From Anaerolineales bacterium (GTDB lineage Bacteria; Chloroflexota; Anaerolineae; 4572-78; J111), in contig JABTUK010000003.1 in NCBI GenBank assembly GCA_015075405.1, positions 1,364,001-1,428,000 of the forward strand: 64,000 nucleotides of DNA. Reading direction: 5' to 3'. A program made the position numbers and the translations under genes. How positions within the stretch are numbered: the stretch's first letter is position 1; every line of letters starts with the position of its first letter. Of the stretch, positions 53,828-62,204 are shown in pieces. A model generated the notes under the pieces. It did no database searches. It worked only from the letters and a program-made list of their open reading frames with translations, and had not been told where the DNA came from.

Positions 53828-53944
53828 CGTTACTATCTCCCCGTAGCCATAGCTTTCACCCCACTCTGCCGGGTCTATTCTTTTATTGTACAACTATTAG
53901 CCCATAGCGTCAACGCTTTTTCGGCGGTCCTCCGTCTGCGGTCC

Positions 53945-53983
53945 AAAAAAAGAGCGCCCCTGGTTGAGAGAGACCAGGGGCGC
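53945..53983 (-). terminator. Rho-independent terminator downstream of ftsZ
   Basis: Minus-strand stem GCGCCCCTGGT / ACCAGGGGCGC (11 base pairs) followed by CTCTTTTTTT. 140 bases after the ftsZ stop; closes the division operon. Confidence 0.85.
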
Positions 53984-54057
53984 AGTGGGGATGCGGTGTG
54001 TGGTTTTTGCCTGCCACACTCAGGCCATAGGAGGGTACTGGATGTCAAAAGGATAAG

Positions 54058-54123
54058 ATGACGCGAGGAGGCGAGGAGGCGTTTATCGTATCTTCGCCTC
54101 ATCGCCTCACCTTTCATCGCGTC
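54058..54123. repeat. Palindrome of GCGAGGAG octamers
   Basis: ACGCGAGGAGGCGAGGAGGC on the left, with CGCCTCATCGCCTCACC and CATCGCGT on the right. Abuts the ftsZ stop. A similar run is in frame in murC near 61335. Confidence 0.7.
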
Positions 54124-55285
54124 ACGAGACTCGCCGGTTCTGCATGCGTTTGCGCAGGAACGTCGGCACTTCTAAATCTTCGGGATCATAATTGGTTTCG
54201 CGGCGAGGTTCTTCGCGGGTAATAGGTTCTCTGGGTTTGGGCGGCTGCGGAAAGGCGATGGTCTTGGTGGAGGTAATCGGTTCTTCTTTGCGCTTGCCGG
54301 CCACATAAGGTTTGCGCTGCGCCACCGCGTCGAAGCCGGTGGCAATCAGGGTGATGCGCAGTTCGTCGGCCAGGCTCTCGTCAATCACCGCGCCAAAGAT
54401 GATGTTGGCGTCGGGGTGGGCTTTGCGCTTGATAATTTCGGCGGCCTCGTTGACTTCAAATAGGCTGAGGTTGGGGCCGCTGGTAATGTTAAATAAAATA
54501 CCTTGCGCGCCGTCAATGGTCACATCGAGCAGCGAGGACGAGACCGCGCTTTCGGCGGCCTGTACCGCCCGATTTTCGCCCGCAGCGATACCGACGGCCA
54601 TCAGCGAGGCCCCGCCGCCGGTCATAATGGTCCGCACATCGGCAAAGTCAAGGTTAATCAGGCCGGGCACAGTGATCAATTCCGAAATGCCCTGGATACC
54701 CTGGCGCAGCACATCATCGGCGGTGCGGAACGCCTGGGTCATACTGGCCCGTTTGTCCACAATTTCCAGCAGCCGGTCGTTGGGGATCACAATCAGGGTG
54801 TCCACCCGCTCCTTGAGGGCTTCGATACCTTCCAGGGCCAAACTTTGACGGCGGTTGCCCTCAAAGCTAAAGGGCTTGGTCACCACGCCGATGGTCAACG
54901 CGCCGCTTTTGCGAGCTAAATCGGCAATGACCGGGGCTGCGCCGGTGCCCGTGCCGCCGCCCATGCCGCAGGTCACAAAGACCATGTCCGAGCCGCGCAG
55001 CACTTCTTCCAAATCCTGCGACGACTCTTCGGCGGCTTTCGCACCCACTTCGGGGTTGCCGCCCGCGCCCAGGCCACGCGTTAGCTTATCGCCAATGCGG
55101 ATGCGCTGCGGGGCGTCGCTCATCAGCAGAGCCTGGGCGTCGGTGTTGACGCAGATAAAATCAACCCCGCGCAGGCCCTCGGCGATCATGCGGTTGATGG
55201 CATTGCTGCCGCCACCGCCGACTCCAATCACTTTAATCTGGGCAAAATTCTCCGGTTGAATCGCATAATTTCCATTTTTACTCAT
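54122..55285 (-). CDS. ftsZ: Cell division protein FtsZ
   Basis: About 387 residues from the ATG at 55285 (MSKNGNYAIQPENFAQIKV) with GGAGGAAAC upstream. Tubulin-like GTPase: VIGVGGGGSNAINRMI, the G-box GGGTGTGAAPVIADLA, NDRLLEIVDK and the T7-like LINLDFADVRTIM. The C-terminal hook DLEVPTFLRKR binds FtsA and others. Forms the Z ring at mid-cell. Last gene of the cluster. Confidence 0.98.
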   Translation of the reverse strand: MSKNGNYAIQPENFAQIKVIGVGGGGSNAINRMIAEGLRGVDFICVNTDAQALLMSDAPQRIRIGDKLTRGLGAGGNPEVGAKAAEESSQDLEEVLRGSDMVFVTCGMGGGTGTGAAPVIADLARKSGALTIGVVTKPFSFEGNRRQSLALEGIEALKERVDTLIVIPNDRLLEIVDKRASMTQAFRTADDVLRQGIQGISELITVPGLINLDFADVRTIMTGGGASLMAVGIAAGENRAVQAAESAVSSSLLDVTIDGAQGILFNITSGPNLSLFEVNEAAEIIKRKAHPDANIIFGAVIDESLADELRITLIATGFDAVAQRKPYVAGKRKEEPITSTKTIAFPQPPKPREPITREEPRRETNYDPEDLEVPTFLRKRMQNRRVS

Positions 55286-55305
55286 GATGTTTCCTCCTAT
55301 GGACA

Positions 55306-55416
55306 CTAATCAGTAATCAGTGGTCAGTAATCAGTAGTCAGTAATCAGTGGTCAGTAGTCAGTAGTCAGTGAATAAATTAGCTGATAACTGATTACTGGT
55401 CACTGACCACTGTCTA
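55306..55416. repeat. Palindrome of TAGTCAG/TAATCAG heptamers
   Basis: About nine tandem units on the left (CAGTAATCAGTGGTCAG type), loop GAATAAATTA, complement on the right (CTGATTACTGGTCACTGACC). It fills the ftsA-ftsZ gap and its right edge contains the ftsA stop codon. Confidence 0.85.
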
Positions 55417-56640
55417 CCCTGGTAAAAACACTTTCAGCCATCCCGGTATCTTTAATGAACTGCCACTGGGTTGATGGTTAACTTGTTGTGGCAAATCGTG
55501 TTTGATACCCCACTCGAGCAGCCCCACGCTGGTGGTAAAGGCCGGGCTTTGCAGCGAATCCACCAGGCCGCGCAAATTCTGCGGCTGGCCGATACGGGCG
55601 GGTAAGCCCATAATGTCGCGGGCCAAATCGCGCAGCCCGGCCAGGTCAGCCACACCCCCGCAAAGCACCAGCCCCGCCGGCAGCAGTCCGTCATAGCCGC
55701 TGCGTTTGATCTCTTTCAGGACCATCTCCAAAATTTCCTCGGCGCGGGCTTCGATAATTTCCGACAAAAACTGGCGCGAGATGCCCTGCTGGCCGTCCTC
55801 CCCAAACATATTCACTCTGACCGTTTCTTCGGGCATGATGGTGTGCGACAGGGCATGGCCGTATTTGATTTTTAACTCTTCGGCGGTACTGAAGGGGGTG
55901 CGCAACCCCACCGCAATATCGTTGGTCACTTGCTCGCCGCCGGTGGGCAAAACCACCGTATGCCAGATGCTGCCCTCGATAAAGATGGCTATGTCGGTAG
56001 TACCGCCGCCAATATCCACCAGCACCACCCCCATCTCCCGCTCGATGTCGGTCAGGGCGGCCTCGCCGGAGGCTAGTGGTTCCAGCACCAGCGCGTCAAT
56101 TTGAATTCCGGCGTTTTGGACGCACTTGATCAGGTTACGGATGGAGGAGGTTGAGCCGGTGACAATGTGCGCTTCGACTTCCAGCCGGTAGGCTTGCATG
56201 CCCAGCGGGTCGCGCACCCCGTCGTCGCCATCTACGGTAAAACCGCGCGGGATAATGTGCAGAATTTCGCGGTTGTGGGGGATGTCAATAGCGCGGGCCT
56301 GTTCCAACGCCCGTTCGACATCTACCGGGCGGATCCCCCGCTCGCCCCGACTGATGGCGACCACCCCCCGGCTGTTGATAGAGCTAATGTGCGCCCCGGC
56401 CAAACCGACATAGGCGCTGGCGATCCCGTAGCCCGAAGTCCGCTCGGCTCGCTGAATCGACTCGGTGATGGCCGCCGTCACTTCGCCCACATTGACGACC
56501 ACGCCCTTGCGGATGCCCTTCGAGGGGACAACGCCCACCCCGACAATGCGCATCGCATTTTCCGGGGGCGGTCCCACTTCGGCGACGAGGGTGCAAATTT
56601 TGGTAGTGCCTATATCTAAGGCCACAACTGTCCGGTCCAC
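55414..56640 (-). CDS. ftsA: Cell division protein FtsA
   Basis: 408 residues from a GTG with GAGGAGG upstream. Actin-like ATPase: VVALDIGTTKICTLVAEVG, IDALVLEPLASGEAAL, VVLVDIGGGTTDIAIF and GLVLCGGVADLAG. The C-terminal LKIPGWLKVFLPG is the amphipathic membrane-targeting helix. Tethers FtsZ to the membrane. Confidence 0.97.
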   Translation of the reverse strand: MDRTVVALDIGTTKICTLVAEVGPPPENAMRIVGVGVVPSKGIRKGVVVNVGEVTAAITESIQRAERTSGYGIASAYVGLAGAHISSINSRGVVAISRGERGIRPVDVERALEQARAIDIPHNREILHIIPRGFTVDGDDGVRDPLGMQAYRLEVEAHIVTGSTSSIRNLIKCVQNAGIQIDALVLEPLASGEAALTDIEREMGVVLVDIGGGTTDIAIFIEGSIWHTVVLPTGGEQVTNDIAVGLRTPFSTAEELKIKYGHALSHTIMPEETVRVNMFGEDGQQGISRQFLSEIIEARAEEILEMVLKEIKRSGYDGLLPAGLVLCGGVADLAGLRDLARDIMGLPARIGQPQNLRGLVDSLQSPAFTTSVGLLEWGIKHDLPQQVNHQPSGSSLKIPGWLKVFLPG

Positions 56641-56670
56641 CCTAAGCCTCCTCGCCGCTTTCTATTAAGA

Positions 56671-56706
56671 AAGGATGAAGGATGAAGGATGAAGGATGAA
56701 GGATGG
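56671..56706. repeat. Tandem GATGAAG heptamers
   Basis: Five head-to-tail copies of GATGAAG just after the ftsA start on the upstream side. No complementary arm. Confidence 0.85.
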
Positions 56707-56873
56707 GTTTTATTCTTAGCCTTCGCTCTCCATCGTCCCCCATTTCTTGAAACTGTCGCCGAAATCGCCAATAAAGCCGGTAAGATGCAAAAATTAGTTT
56801 ACCACAATATGTAGTATTTTGCAATAGGTTTGACCACAACATCTTGTGTTTTTCCTTAAAATTCTGAGGGAGA

Positions 56874-57068
56874 GTAAGAATTAAAAAATAAGAATTAAGA
56901 ATTTACTCTACACTCAGAGACAGATTATTTCTCATTTCTAATTTCTTATTTCTAATTTCTTATTTCTAATTTCTTATTTCTTATTTCTTATTTCTAATTT
57001 CTCATTTCTAATTTCTAATTTCTTATTTCTTATTTCTTATTTCTAATTTCTTATTTCTAATTTCTTAT
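56874..57068. repeat. Long ATTTCTT/ATTTCTA heptamer palindrome
   Basis: A left arm of AAGAATTAAAAAATAAGAAT sequence is answered by about 19 copies of an ATTTCTT or ATTTCTA unit. The block fills the ftsQ-ftsA gap of about 400 bases (with 56641-56870, where nothing else is seen) and runs into the last codons of ftsQ. Confidence 0.85.
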
Positions 57069-57909
57069 CCCCTGTCCCTGGCTGCCCAATTTGAATCACC
57101 GAAGCCGGTTTGTAAACCGGCCGCAGCGGGTCGCGCATATCAATATAGGCCGGGGTAATATTGCGCTCTTTCAAGTCGCTCAGAACAGCGGTCAAGACGA
57201 CCAGCTTGGCCTTGATTTCGCCGCCGCCGCCCAGGTAAACCGGCCAGCCTTCGGGGGTAGCGACGGTGAGGCCGCGCAGGCGCGAGTAACGAATCGTGGT
57301 TACATCCGGGGCCAGCACTCGCAGGGTTTGCGCGCCCTGCACAATATTAAAATCAATCTGGTAGCCCACCTCAAGCGGCTGGCGGTCGTCGTCAATAATC
57401 CGCAGCATGCCGGTTAAATCCTCTTTGGGCGGCACCACTGTGCCCTCCTGGTCAACCCACCACAGGGTTTGGCCGCTCTGCCACAGCAGTTCGGGCCGCC
57501 GCTCGCTGACTTCGATCACGACTCTGGCCGGCAGCGCCAGCGATACCGTAGCCGATTTGATATTGGGCAAGGTCATCACCCGTTTGACCACCTCGGCTGG
57601 ATTGATCCAAAAAATACTCTGGCGGTCAATGCCGCTGTTGACGTAAATTTCGCGGGCCGACACGGCCACATTGCCCCGGATTTCGGCGGTGTAGACAAAA
57701 AAGGCCGGTCGGGTAAAAAGCAAATACATCACCCAGCCCAATAGCGCTAACACCAGCAGGCCGCTCAACTTGACTCCCCGAGTCTGCCAAAAATTCAAAG
57801 CCGGGGCCAGCGTCAGGCGGGGCTGAAACACCGTCGCTTCGTAGTGAACCGCTTGTTTGCCCAACCGCACCTCAGATCGGCGGCGGCGCTGTTGCTTGAC
57901 CTTGAACAT
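57043..57909 (-). CDS. ftsQ: Cell division protein FtsQ (POTRA)
   Basis: 288 residues. Membrane helix at about 48-68 (LSGLLVLALLGWVMYLLF), POTRA domain (IRGNVAVSAREIYVNSGID), then VVIEVSERRPELLW and a beta domain ending in an AYIDMRDPLRPVYKPA-like strand. FtsQ recruits FtsB/FtsL. The last seven or so codons (KKLEIRN) and the stop are made of the heptamer repeat at 56874-57068. No good ribosome binding site is seen since a repeat palindrome adjoins the start. Confidence 0.88.
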   Translation of the reverse strand: MFKVKQQRRRRSEVRLGKQAVHYEATVFQPRLTLAPALNFWQTRGVKLSGLLVLALLGWVMYLLFTRPAFFVYTAEIRGNVAVSAREIYVNSGIDRQSIFWINPAEVVKRVMTLPNIKSATVSLALPARVVIEVSERRPELLWQSGQTLWWVDQEGTVVPPKEDLTGMLRIIDDDRQPLEVGYQIDFNIVQGAQTLRVLAPDVTTIRYSRLRGLTVATPEGWPVYLGGGGEIKAKLVVLTAVLSDLKERNITPAYIDMRDPLRPVYKPASVIQIGQPGTGDKKLEIRN

Positions 57910-57913
57910 AAGT

Positions 57914-57986
57914 ATCCAGTCATCAGTAGTCAGTAGCCAGTAGTCAGGAAAATTACTATTATCTGGCTACTGACATCTGGCTACTT
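57914..57986. repeat. Palindrome of TAGTCAG-type heptamers
   Basis: Left CATCAGTAGTCAGTAGCCAG, right CTGGCTACTGACATCTGGC. Between ddl and ftsQ. Confidence 0.8.
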
Positions 57987-57993
57987 CCAATCT

Positions 57994-59127
57994 TTACTCC
58001 GCCTGCCTCACATCAAAGGTGGTTTCCGACCGCTGCTTGTCGGCGTGCCGTTCCAGAGCCAGTTCGATCAGCCGGTCGAGCAGTTGGCTGTAGGATAGAC
58101 CACTGGCTTCCCACAGTTTCGGGTACATACTGATGGGAGTGAAGCCCGGCATGGTGTTGATCTCGTTGATGAAAACCTCGCCGGTCGCTTTTTCCAGCAA
58201 TAAATCCACGCGAGCCAAGCCGGCGCAGTCCAATGCCTTGAAAGCCATCACTGCCAACTGCCGGATCAACTCGGTGTGCTCCTGGCTCAACGGGGCCGGG
58301 ATGAGCAGTTCCGAGGAATTGTCAATATATTTAGCCGCGTAGCTGTAAAATTCCCGCGAAGGGATGATCTCGCCCGGCACAGAGGCGATGGGATCATCGT
58401 TGCCCAATACGCTGACCTCGATTTCCCGCGCCTCCAATCCCTGCTCGACAATCAATTTGCGATCATAGCGAGCCGCGTCGTCCAATCCCGCCTGCAACTC
58501 AACCCTGTCTTTAACCTTGTGGACGCCCACGCTGCTGCCCAGATTAGCCGGTTTGACAAACATTGGGTAGGGCATGGCCGCTTCGCACTCGTCAATAACT
58601 GCCTGGGGGTCATTTTGCCACTGCCGGCGCAGAAAAACCCGGTGAATCACAATCGGCAGGCCGTGCGCCCTAAAAATATCTTTGCAGACTGCCTTATCCA
58701 TCCCCGTCGCGCTGGCCGTCACTCCGGCCCCGACGTAGGGGATGCCGACCAACTCCAAAAAACCCTGCACCGTGCCATCCTCACCAAAGGGGCCGTGCAA
58801 AACCGGAAAGACCACATCCAGCGGACCGGTCGCGGAAATTGGCAAAGCCAGGGCATTTTCAACAGGCGGCGTCTCGGTTGGCTCTGCTTTGGCCCCGGCC
58901 CCAAGCACCGGATGCCCGGCCGCGGCATCCAGCAGCCGCTGGTGGATATCGCCGCCGGTTAACCACTGGCCGCTTTTGGTAATGCCAATTGGCACTACCT
59001 CGTATTTTTGCTTATCCAGGGCGGCCATGATGCCTTTGGCGGAGGTCAGGCTGACCTCGTGCTCACCGCTCCGCCCACCAAAAAGCACTCCCACCCGTAA
59101 TTTTCGATGTTGCTCCGAAGAACTCAC
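57994..59127 (-). CDS. ddl: D-alanine-D-alanine ligase
   Basis: About 377 residues from a GTG at 59127, chosen because the upstream in-frame ATG lies in a heptamer repeat. ATP-grasp enzyme: GVLFGGRSGEHEVSLTSAKG, MDKAVCKDIFRAHGLP, FVKPANLGSSVGVHKV, EVSVLGNDD and the NEINTMPGFTPISMYPKLWE end. Makes the D-Ala-D-Ala dipeptide of peptidoglycan. Confidence 0.96.
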   Translation of the reverse strand: MSSSEQHRKLRVGVLFGGRSGEHEVSLTSAKGIMAALDKQKYEVVPIGITKSGQWLTGGDIHQRLLDAAAGHPVLGAGAKAEPTETPPVENALALPISATGPLDVVFPVLHGPFGEDGTVQGFLELVGIPYVGAGVTASATGMDKAVCKDIFRAHGLPIVIHRVFLRRQWQNDPQAVIDECEAAMPYPMFVKPANLGSSVGVHKVKDRVELQAGLDDAARYDRKLIVEQGLEAREIEVSVLGNDDPIASVPGEIIPSREFYSYAAKYIDNSSELLIPAPLSQEHTELIRQLAVMAFKALDCAGLARVDLLLEKATGEVFINEINTMPGFTPISMYPKLWEASGLSYSQLLDRLIELALERHADKQRSETTFDVRQAE

Positions 59128-59135
59128 TACAACCT

Positions 59136-59199
59136 CGTGATGCGTGATGCGTGATGCGTGATGCGTAAAAAGCTCACGCATCACGTATCACGTATCACT
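59136..59199. repeat. Palindrome of TGATGCG heptamers
   Basis: Four TGATGCG copies, loop, then CACGCATCACGTATCACG on the right. Immediately upstream of the chosen ddl start; read as protein the longer frame would add an HHASRITHHE-type run. Confidence 0.85.
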
Positions 59200-59277
59200 C
59201 GTTTGAACAATTTAAATCTTGGAACTGCTTAGTACCCCAGTTCCCTTAGTAAACGTCTAAAATTTACTTCCCGTTTT

Positions 59278-59332
59278 GAGTTCCTACGAGTTCCTTTAGT
59301 TCCCTGGGAACTCGTAGGAACTTGGGGGAACT
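59278..59332. repeat. Palindrome of GAGTTCCTAC-type repeats
   Basis: Left GAGTTCCTACGAGTTCC, right GGGAACTCGTAGGAAC. Between murB and ddl. Same motif as 33671-33729. Confidence 0.75.
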
Positions 59333-59349
59333 TATTTTTGGACAATCAC

Positions 59350-60444
59350 TTAGTTCCTTCCTTCTTCCCCAACTACCTCTATTTCCAACTCCAACTTGAC
59401 CCCAAATTTCGACTCAACCGTTGTCTGGGCTATTTCAATCAAGCTTAATACTTCTGTCGCCGTAGCCCCACCCAGATTTTGGAAGAAATTGGCGTGAATG
59501 GGCGAAATCTGGGCCTGGCCGATTTTGTACCCTTTCAAACCCGCCGCTTCGATCAGGCGGCCGGCATAATCTCCCGGCGGATTTTTGAACATGCTGCCAA
59601 TCGTCGCGCCGGGCGGCTGGCTGGCCTTCCGCCGCCGGTTGAACTCGTCCATCCGGGCCTTGATTTCGGCCACCGGAGCGGCTGTCAAGTGGAGTTCGGC
59701 CTGGAGGACGATCCAGCCTTGCTCACGACCGGAGACCGGAGACCGGAGACCGGGGTCTTCTGACTTCTGACTACTGACTTCTGAACTCTGACTACTGATT
59801 ACTGACTTCTGACTACTGACTTCTGAACTCTTCTTCAATCTCGACGTGCGGTAGCCATACTCAAACCACTCGACCGGTTGCCAGAGCCGCTCCCCGGTGG
59901 GCGTGAGCAGTTCAGCCCGGCTCAGGTTGTGAGCCATATCGCTGCCGTAAGCGCCGGCGTTGTTAACCACGGCCCCGCCGATCGTGCCGGGGACGCCGAC
60001 TGCCCATTCCAACCCACTCAACCCATGCCTAGCACAGCGACGAGCCAGGTTTGGCAGCACGGCCCCACTCTCTGCTACAATTTTAACCTTGCCCCCTTCT
60101 CCTACTTTGAAAGGAGAAGATGGTATTTCCACCTTATTGGCCCGGTTCTCGATGACCAGTCCCCGGATACCTGTATCTCTGATCAACAAGTTCGCCCCGC
60201 CGCCGAGCATGAACACCGGCACATCGTACTGCCGGGCCAGGGTGACAGCGGTCACCAGTTCGCTGACGCTTTCCACCGCCAGCCAGATTTCCGCCGGACC
60301 CCCCAGCCGGAGCGTGGTATGTCCGGCCAGTAATTCATTCTGGCGAGGCCGACCGCCAAAATGGGCCGCCACCGCCTCCAGAAACGTTGAACGTTGAACG
60401 TTCAAACGTTCAACGTTAGATTCAGGCGGCAGGGTGGATTTCAT
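59350..60444 (-). CDS. murB: UDP-N-acetylenolpyruvoylglucosamine reductase, with in-frame repeat insertions
   Basis: 364 residues. FAD-binding LGGGANLLIRDTGIRGLV, GVPGTIGGAVVNNAGAYGSD and the catalytic-Ser region PGATIGSMFKNPPGDYAGRL identify MurB, which completes UDP-MurNAc synthesis. About 36 extra residues (about 203-238, Ser/Gln/Lys-rich, EVSSQKSVISSQSSEVSS) are encoded by heptamer repeats (59728-59836) and another repeat encodes part of the N terminus. The insertion keeps the frame and lies in a surface loop between family blocks. Starts 23 bases inside the previous small gene. Confidence 0.92.
   Translation of the reverse strand: MKSTLPPESNVERLNVQRSTFLEAVAAHFGGRPRQNELLAGHTTLRLGGPAEIWLAVESVSELVTAVTLARQYDVPVFMLGGGANLLIRDTGIRGLVIENRANKVEIPSSPFKVGEGGKVKIVAESGAVLPNLARRCARHGLSGLEWAVGVPGTIGGAVVNNAGAYGSDMAHNLSRAELLTPTGERLWQPVEWFEYGYRTSRLKKSSEVSSQKSVISSQSSEVSSQKSEDPGLRSPVSGREQGWIVLQAELHLTAAPVAEIKARMDEFNRRRKASQPPGATIGSMFKNPPGDYAGRLIEAAGLKGYKIGQAQISPIHANFFQNLGGATATEVLSLIEIAQTTVESKFGVKLELEIEVVGEEGRN
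59728..59836. repeat. Heptamer repeats inside murB
   Basis: GGAGACC repeated three times, followed on the same strand by TCTGACTACTGACT-type units (about ten). Both units occur elsewhere in intergenic positions. No internal stop results. Confidence 0.85.
60383..60418. repeat. CGTTGAA heptamer palindrome inside murB
   Basis: CGTTGAACGTTGAACGTTC then AAACGTTCAACGTT; encodes part of the MurB N terminus (SNVERLNVQRSTF). Confidence 0.85.
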
Positions 60445-60679
60445 CCAATTCTTGCAACTCGCTCATGATCCGCGAAATCATAGCCTGCCGGGCCGCCTTG
60501 GCCGCCGTCAAGGCCCGGAAACGGGCTGCTTCCGCTCGCTCGGCGGGGGTCAGGGGAGGCAGAGGTGTGGTACGTGGTGCGTGGTGCGTGGTGCGTGAAG
60601 CTTGATTGTCGGCAGTGTTACTGTTAGACAATGTTTGTTTTTTTTGATTTTTGACTAATTTAAGTTTTGTTTCAGCCAT
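60422..60679 (-). CDS. Small charged protein between murC and murB
   Basis: 85 residues with GAGGAG before the ATG. N-terminal half is Lys/Asn/Gln-rich and includes a repeat-derived segment (SRTTHHAPRTTP) encoded by CGTGGTG units. The C-terminal half is an alanine-rich helix (PAERAEAARFRALTAAKAAR). No family recognised. Overlaps the murB start by 23 bases. Confidence 0.5.
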   Translation of the reverse strand: MAETKLKLVKNQKKQTLSNSNTADNQASRTTHHAPRTTPLPPLTPAERAEAARFRALTAAKAARQAMISRIMSELQELDEIHPAA

Positions 60680-60694
60680 GGTTACTCCTCAAGA

Positions 60695-60764
60695 TAAATA
60701 AGAAATAAGAATTTAGAAATTAGAAATTATGCAGAGCGTTCTTATTTCTTATTTCTTTTTTCTT
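60695..60764. repeat. Palindrome of AAATAAG/ATTTCTT-type heptamers
   Basis: AAATAAGAAATAAGAATTTA then TTCTTATTTCTTATTTC. Between murC and the small gene. Confidence 0.8.
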
Positions 60765-60766
60765 AA

Positions 60767-62134
60767 CTACCAATTACTCAATTTCTCCAACACGCTTTCT
60801 CCAATCAGATAACCATCACCCGCACCCAGAGTAATCAGCACCGCCGGGGCGGCGAGATGCGCTGCCAAGTAATCGGCGGCTTCGGCCAACCCGCCCAGAT
60901 AGCGGGCGTCGGGGTGGCGCATGCGGGCCAGAATATCGCTGCTCTTGACCAGGCCCTCGTCGGTTTCGCGGGAGGCAAAGATATCGGTGATGATGACGTG
61001 GTCGGCATCGGCAAAGGCCTGGGCAAAATCGTCGAGCAGGGCCAGGGTGCGGCTAAAGGTATGCGGTTGAAACGCCGCCCATATCGGGCGACCGGCAAAG
61101 CGAGCGCGGGCGGCGGCCAGGGTCGCTTTGATTTCTGTCGGGTGGTGGGCGTAATCGTCAATAATGGTGATGCCGTTGACTTCACCTTTTAATTCAAACC
61201 TGCGCCCTGCCCCCGTAAAGTGACCGGCAATCTCCGCCGCCTGGGCCAGTTCGACGCCGCAGCGTTCGGCGACAATCAAGGCGGCCAGGGTGTTGCTGAC
61301 GTTGTGCAGGCCGGGGAGGGAGAGGGAGGCGGGGACGCGAGGAGGCGAGGAGGCGAGGGTGTGTTTTATTTTGAAATCGTGCCCGCCGCGTGGGTTGGGT
61401 TGGATATCTACGGCTTGCCACTCGTTTTCGGGACGCAAGCCGTAGGTGGTGGTGGGGGCAGCAGCCTGGGCCAGCACCTGACGCGCGCCGGGGTCATCGC
61501 CACAGCCGATGACCAACCCGTGAGGCGGAATCAATCGCACAAAATCCTCAAAGGCGCGGGTCAAAATTTGGGGTGAAGCAAACATATCAGGATGATCCCA
61601 TTCCACATTCGTTACCACAGCTACCTCGGGCCGCAGCCCCAAAAACATATAATCGTACTCATCGGCTTCGATCACAAAGGCGTCGCCCTGACCGGCGGCG
61701 TTGGTCTCAAGCTGCGGGACGAAGCCGCCGATAATATAAGTGGGCTCCAGCCCGGCCTGCTGCAAGATAAAAGCAATCAGGGCCGTCGTCGTGGTTTTGC
61801 CATGCGTTCCGGCCACCGCCACCCCGACTTTGCCGGCCATCATCCGGCCCAGCCATTCGGCCCGTTTGACCACCGCCAGTCCGCGCCGTTGGGCTTCGAC
61901 CACTTCGGGGTTATCGGCGGGAATGGCCGAGGAGATGATGACCGTATCGAGCGAGTCGGGCAGGTTTTCGGCCCGGTGGCCGATAAAAATCGTCGCCCCC
62001 AGTTGGGCCAGCCGCTCGGTGGCCGCAGAGGCTTGCCGGTCGGAGCCGGAAACTTGATAGCCTTGTTGTAAAAGTACGGTGGCAATGGAGGATACTCCCG
62101 CGCCGCCAATGCCGATTAAATGAATATTTGCCAT
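60767..62134 (-). CDS. murC: UDP-N-acetylmuramate-L-alanine ligase
   Basis: 455 residues. MurC pattern: HLIGIGGAGVSSIATVLLQQ, AGTHGKTTTTALIAFIL, FVIEADEYDYMFLGLRPEVA and IIDDYAHHPTEIKATLAAAR. Adds L-Ala to UDP-MurNAc using ATP. A short repeat-derived segment (SSPPRVPAS) lies in the middle, encoded by GCGAGGAG units near 61335-61357. The start has a weak ribosome binding site. Confidence 0.97.
   Translation of the reverse strand: MANIHLIGIGGAGVSSIATVLLQQGYQVSGSDRQASAATERLAQLGATIFIGHRAENLPDSLDTVIISSAIPADNPEVVEAQRRGLAVVKRAEWLGRMMAGKVGVAVAGTHGKTTTTALIAFILQQAGLEPTYIIGGFVPQLETNAAGQGDAFVIEADEYDYMFLGLRPEVAVVTNVEWDHPDMFASPQILTRAFEDFVRLIPPHGLVIGCGDDPGARQVLAQAAAPTTTYGLRPENEWQAVDIQPNPRGGHDFKIKHTLASSPPRVPASLSLPGLHNVSNTLAALIVAERCGVELAQAAEIAGHFTGAGRRFELKGEVNGITIIDDYAHHPTEIKATLAAARARFAGRPIWAAFQPHTFSRTLALLDDFAQAFADADHVIITDIFASRETDEGLVKSSDILARMRHPDARYLGGLAEAADYLAAHLAAPAVLITLGAGDGYLIGESVLEKLSNW
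61335..61357. repeat. GCGAGGAG octamers inside murC
   Basis: About three tandem copies in frame. Same unit as 54058-54123. Confidence 0.75.
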
Positions 62135-62204
62135 GACCTAAAAATAATCAATTCTTAACCATCAAAGCTACTTAAACAGTTTATCAATAACCTCTTCCAC
62201 ATTC

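Noticed and set aside
55306..57068. CRISPR array suspected from repeated units
   Set aside because: Units are 7 bases, contiguous, with no unique spacers and no cas genes.
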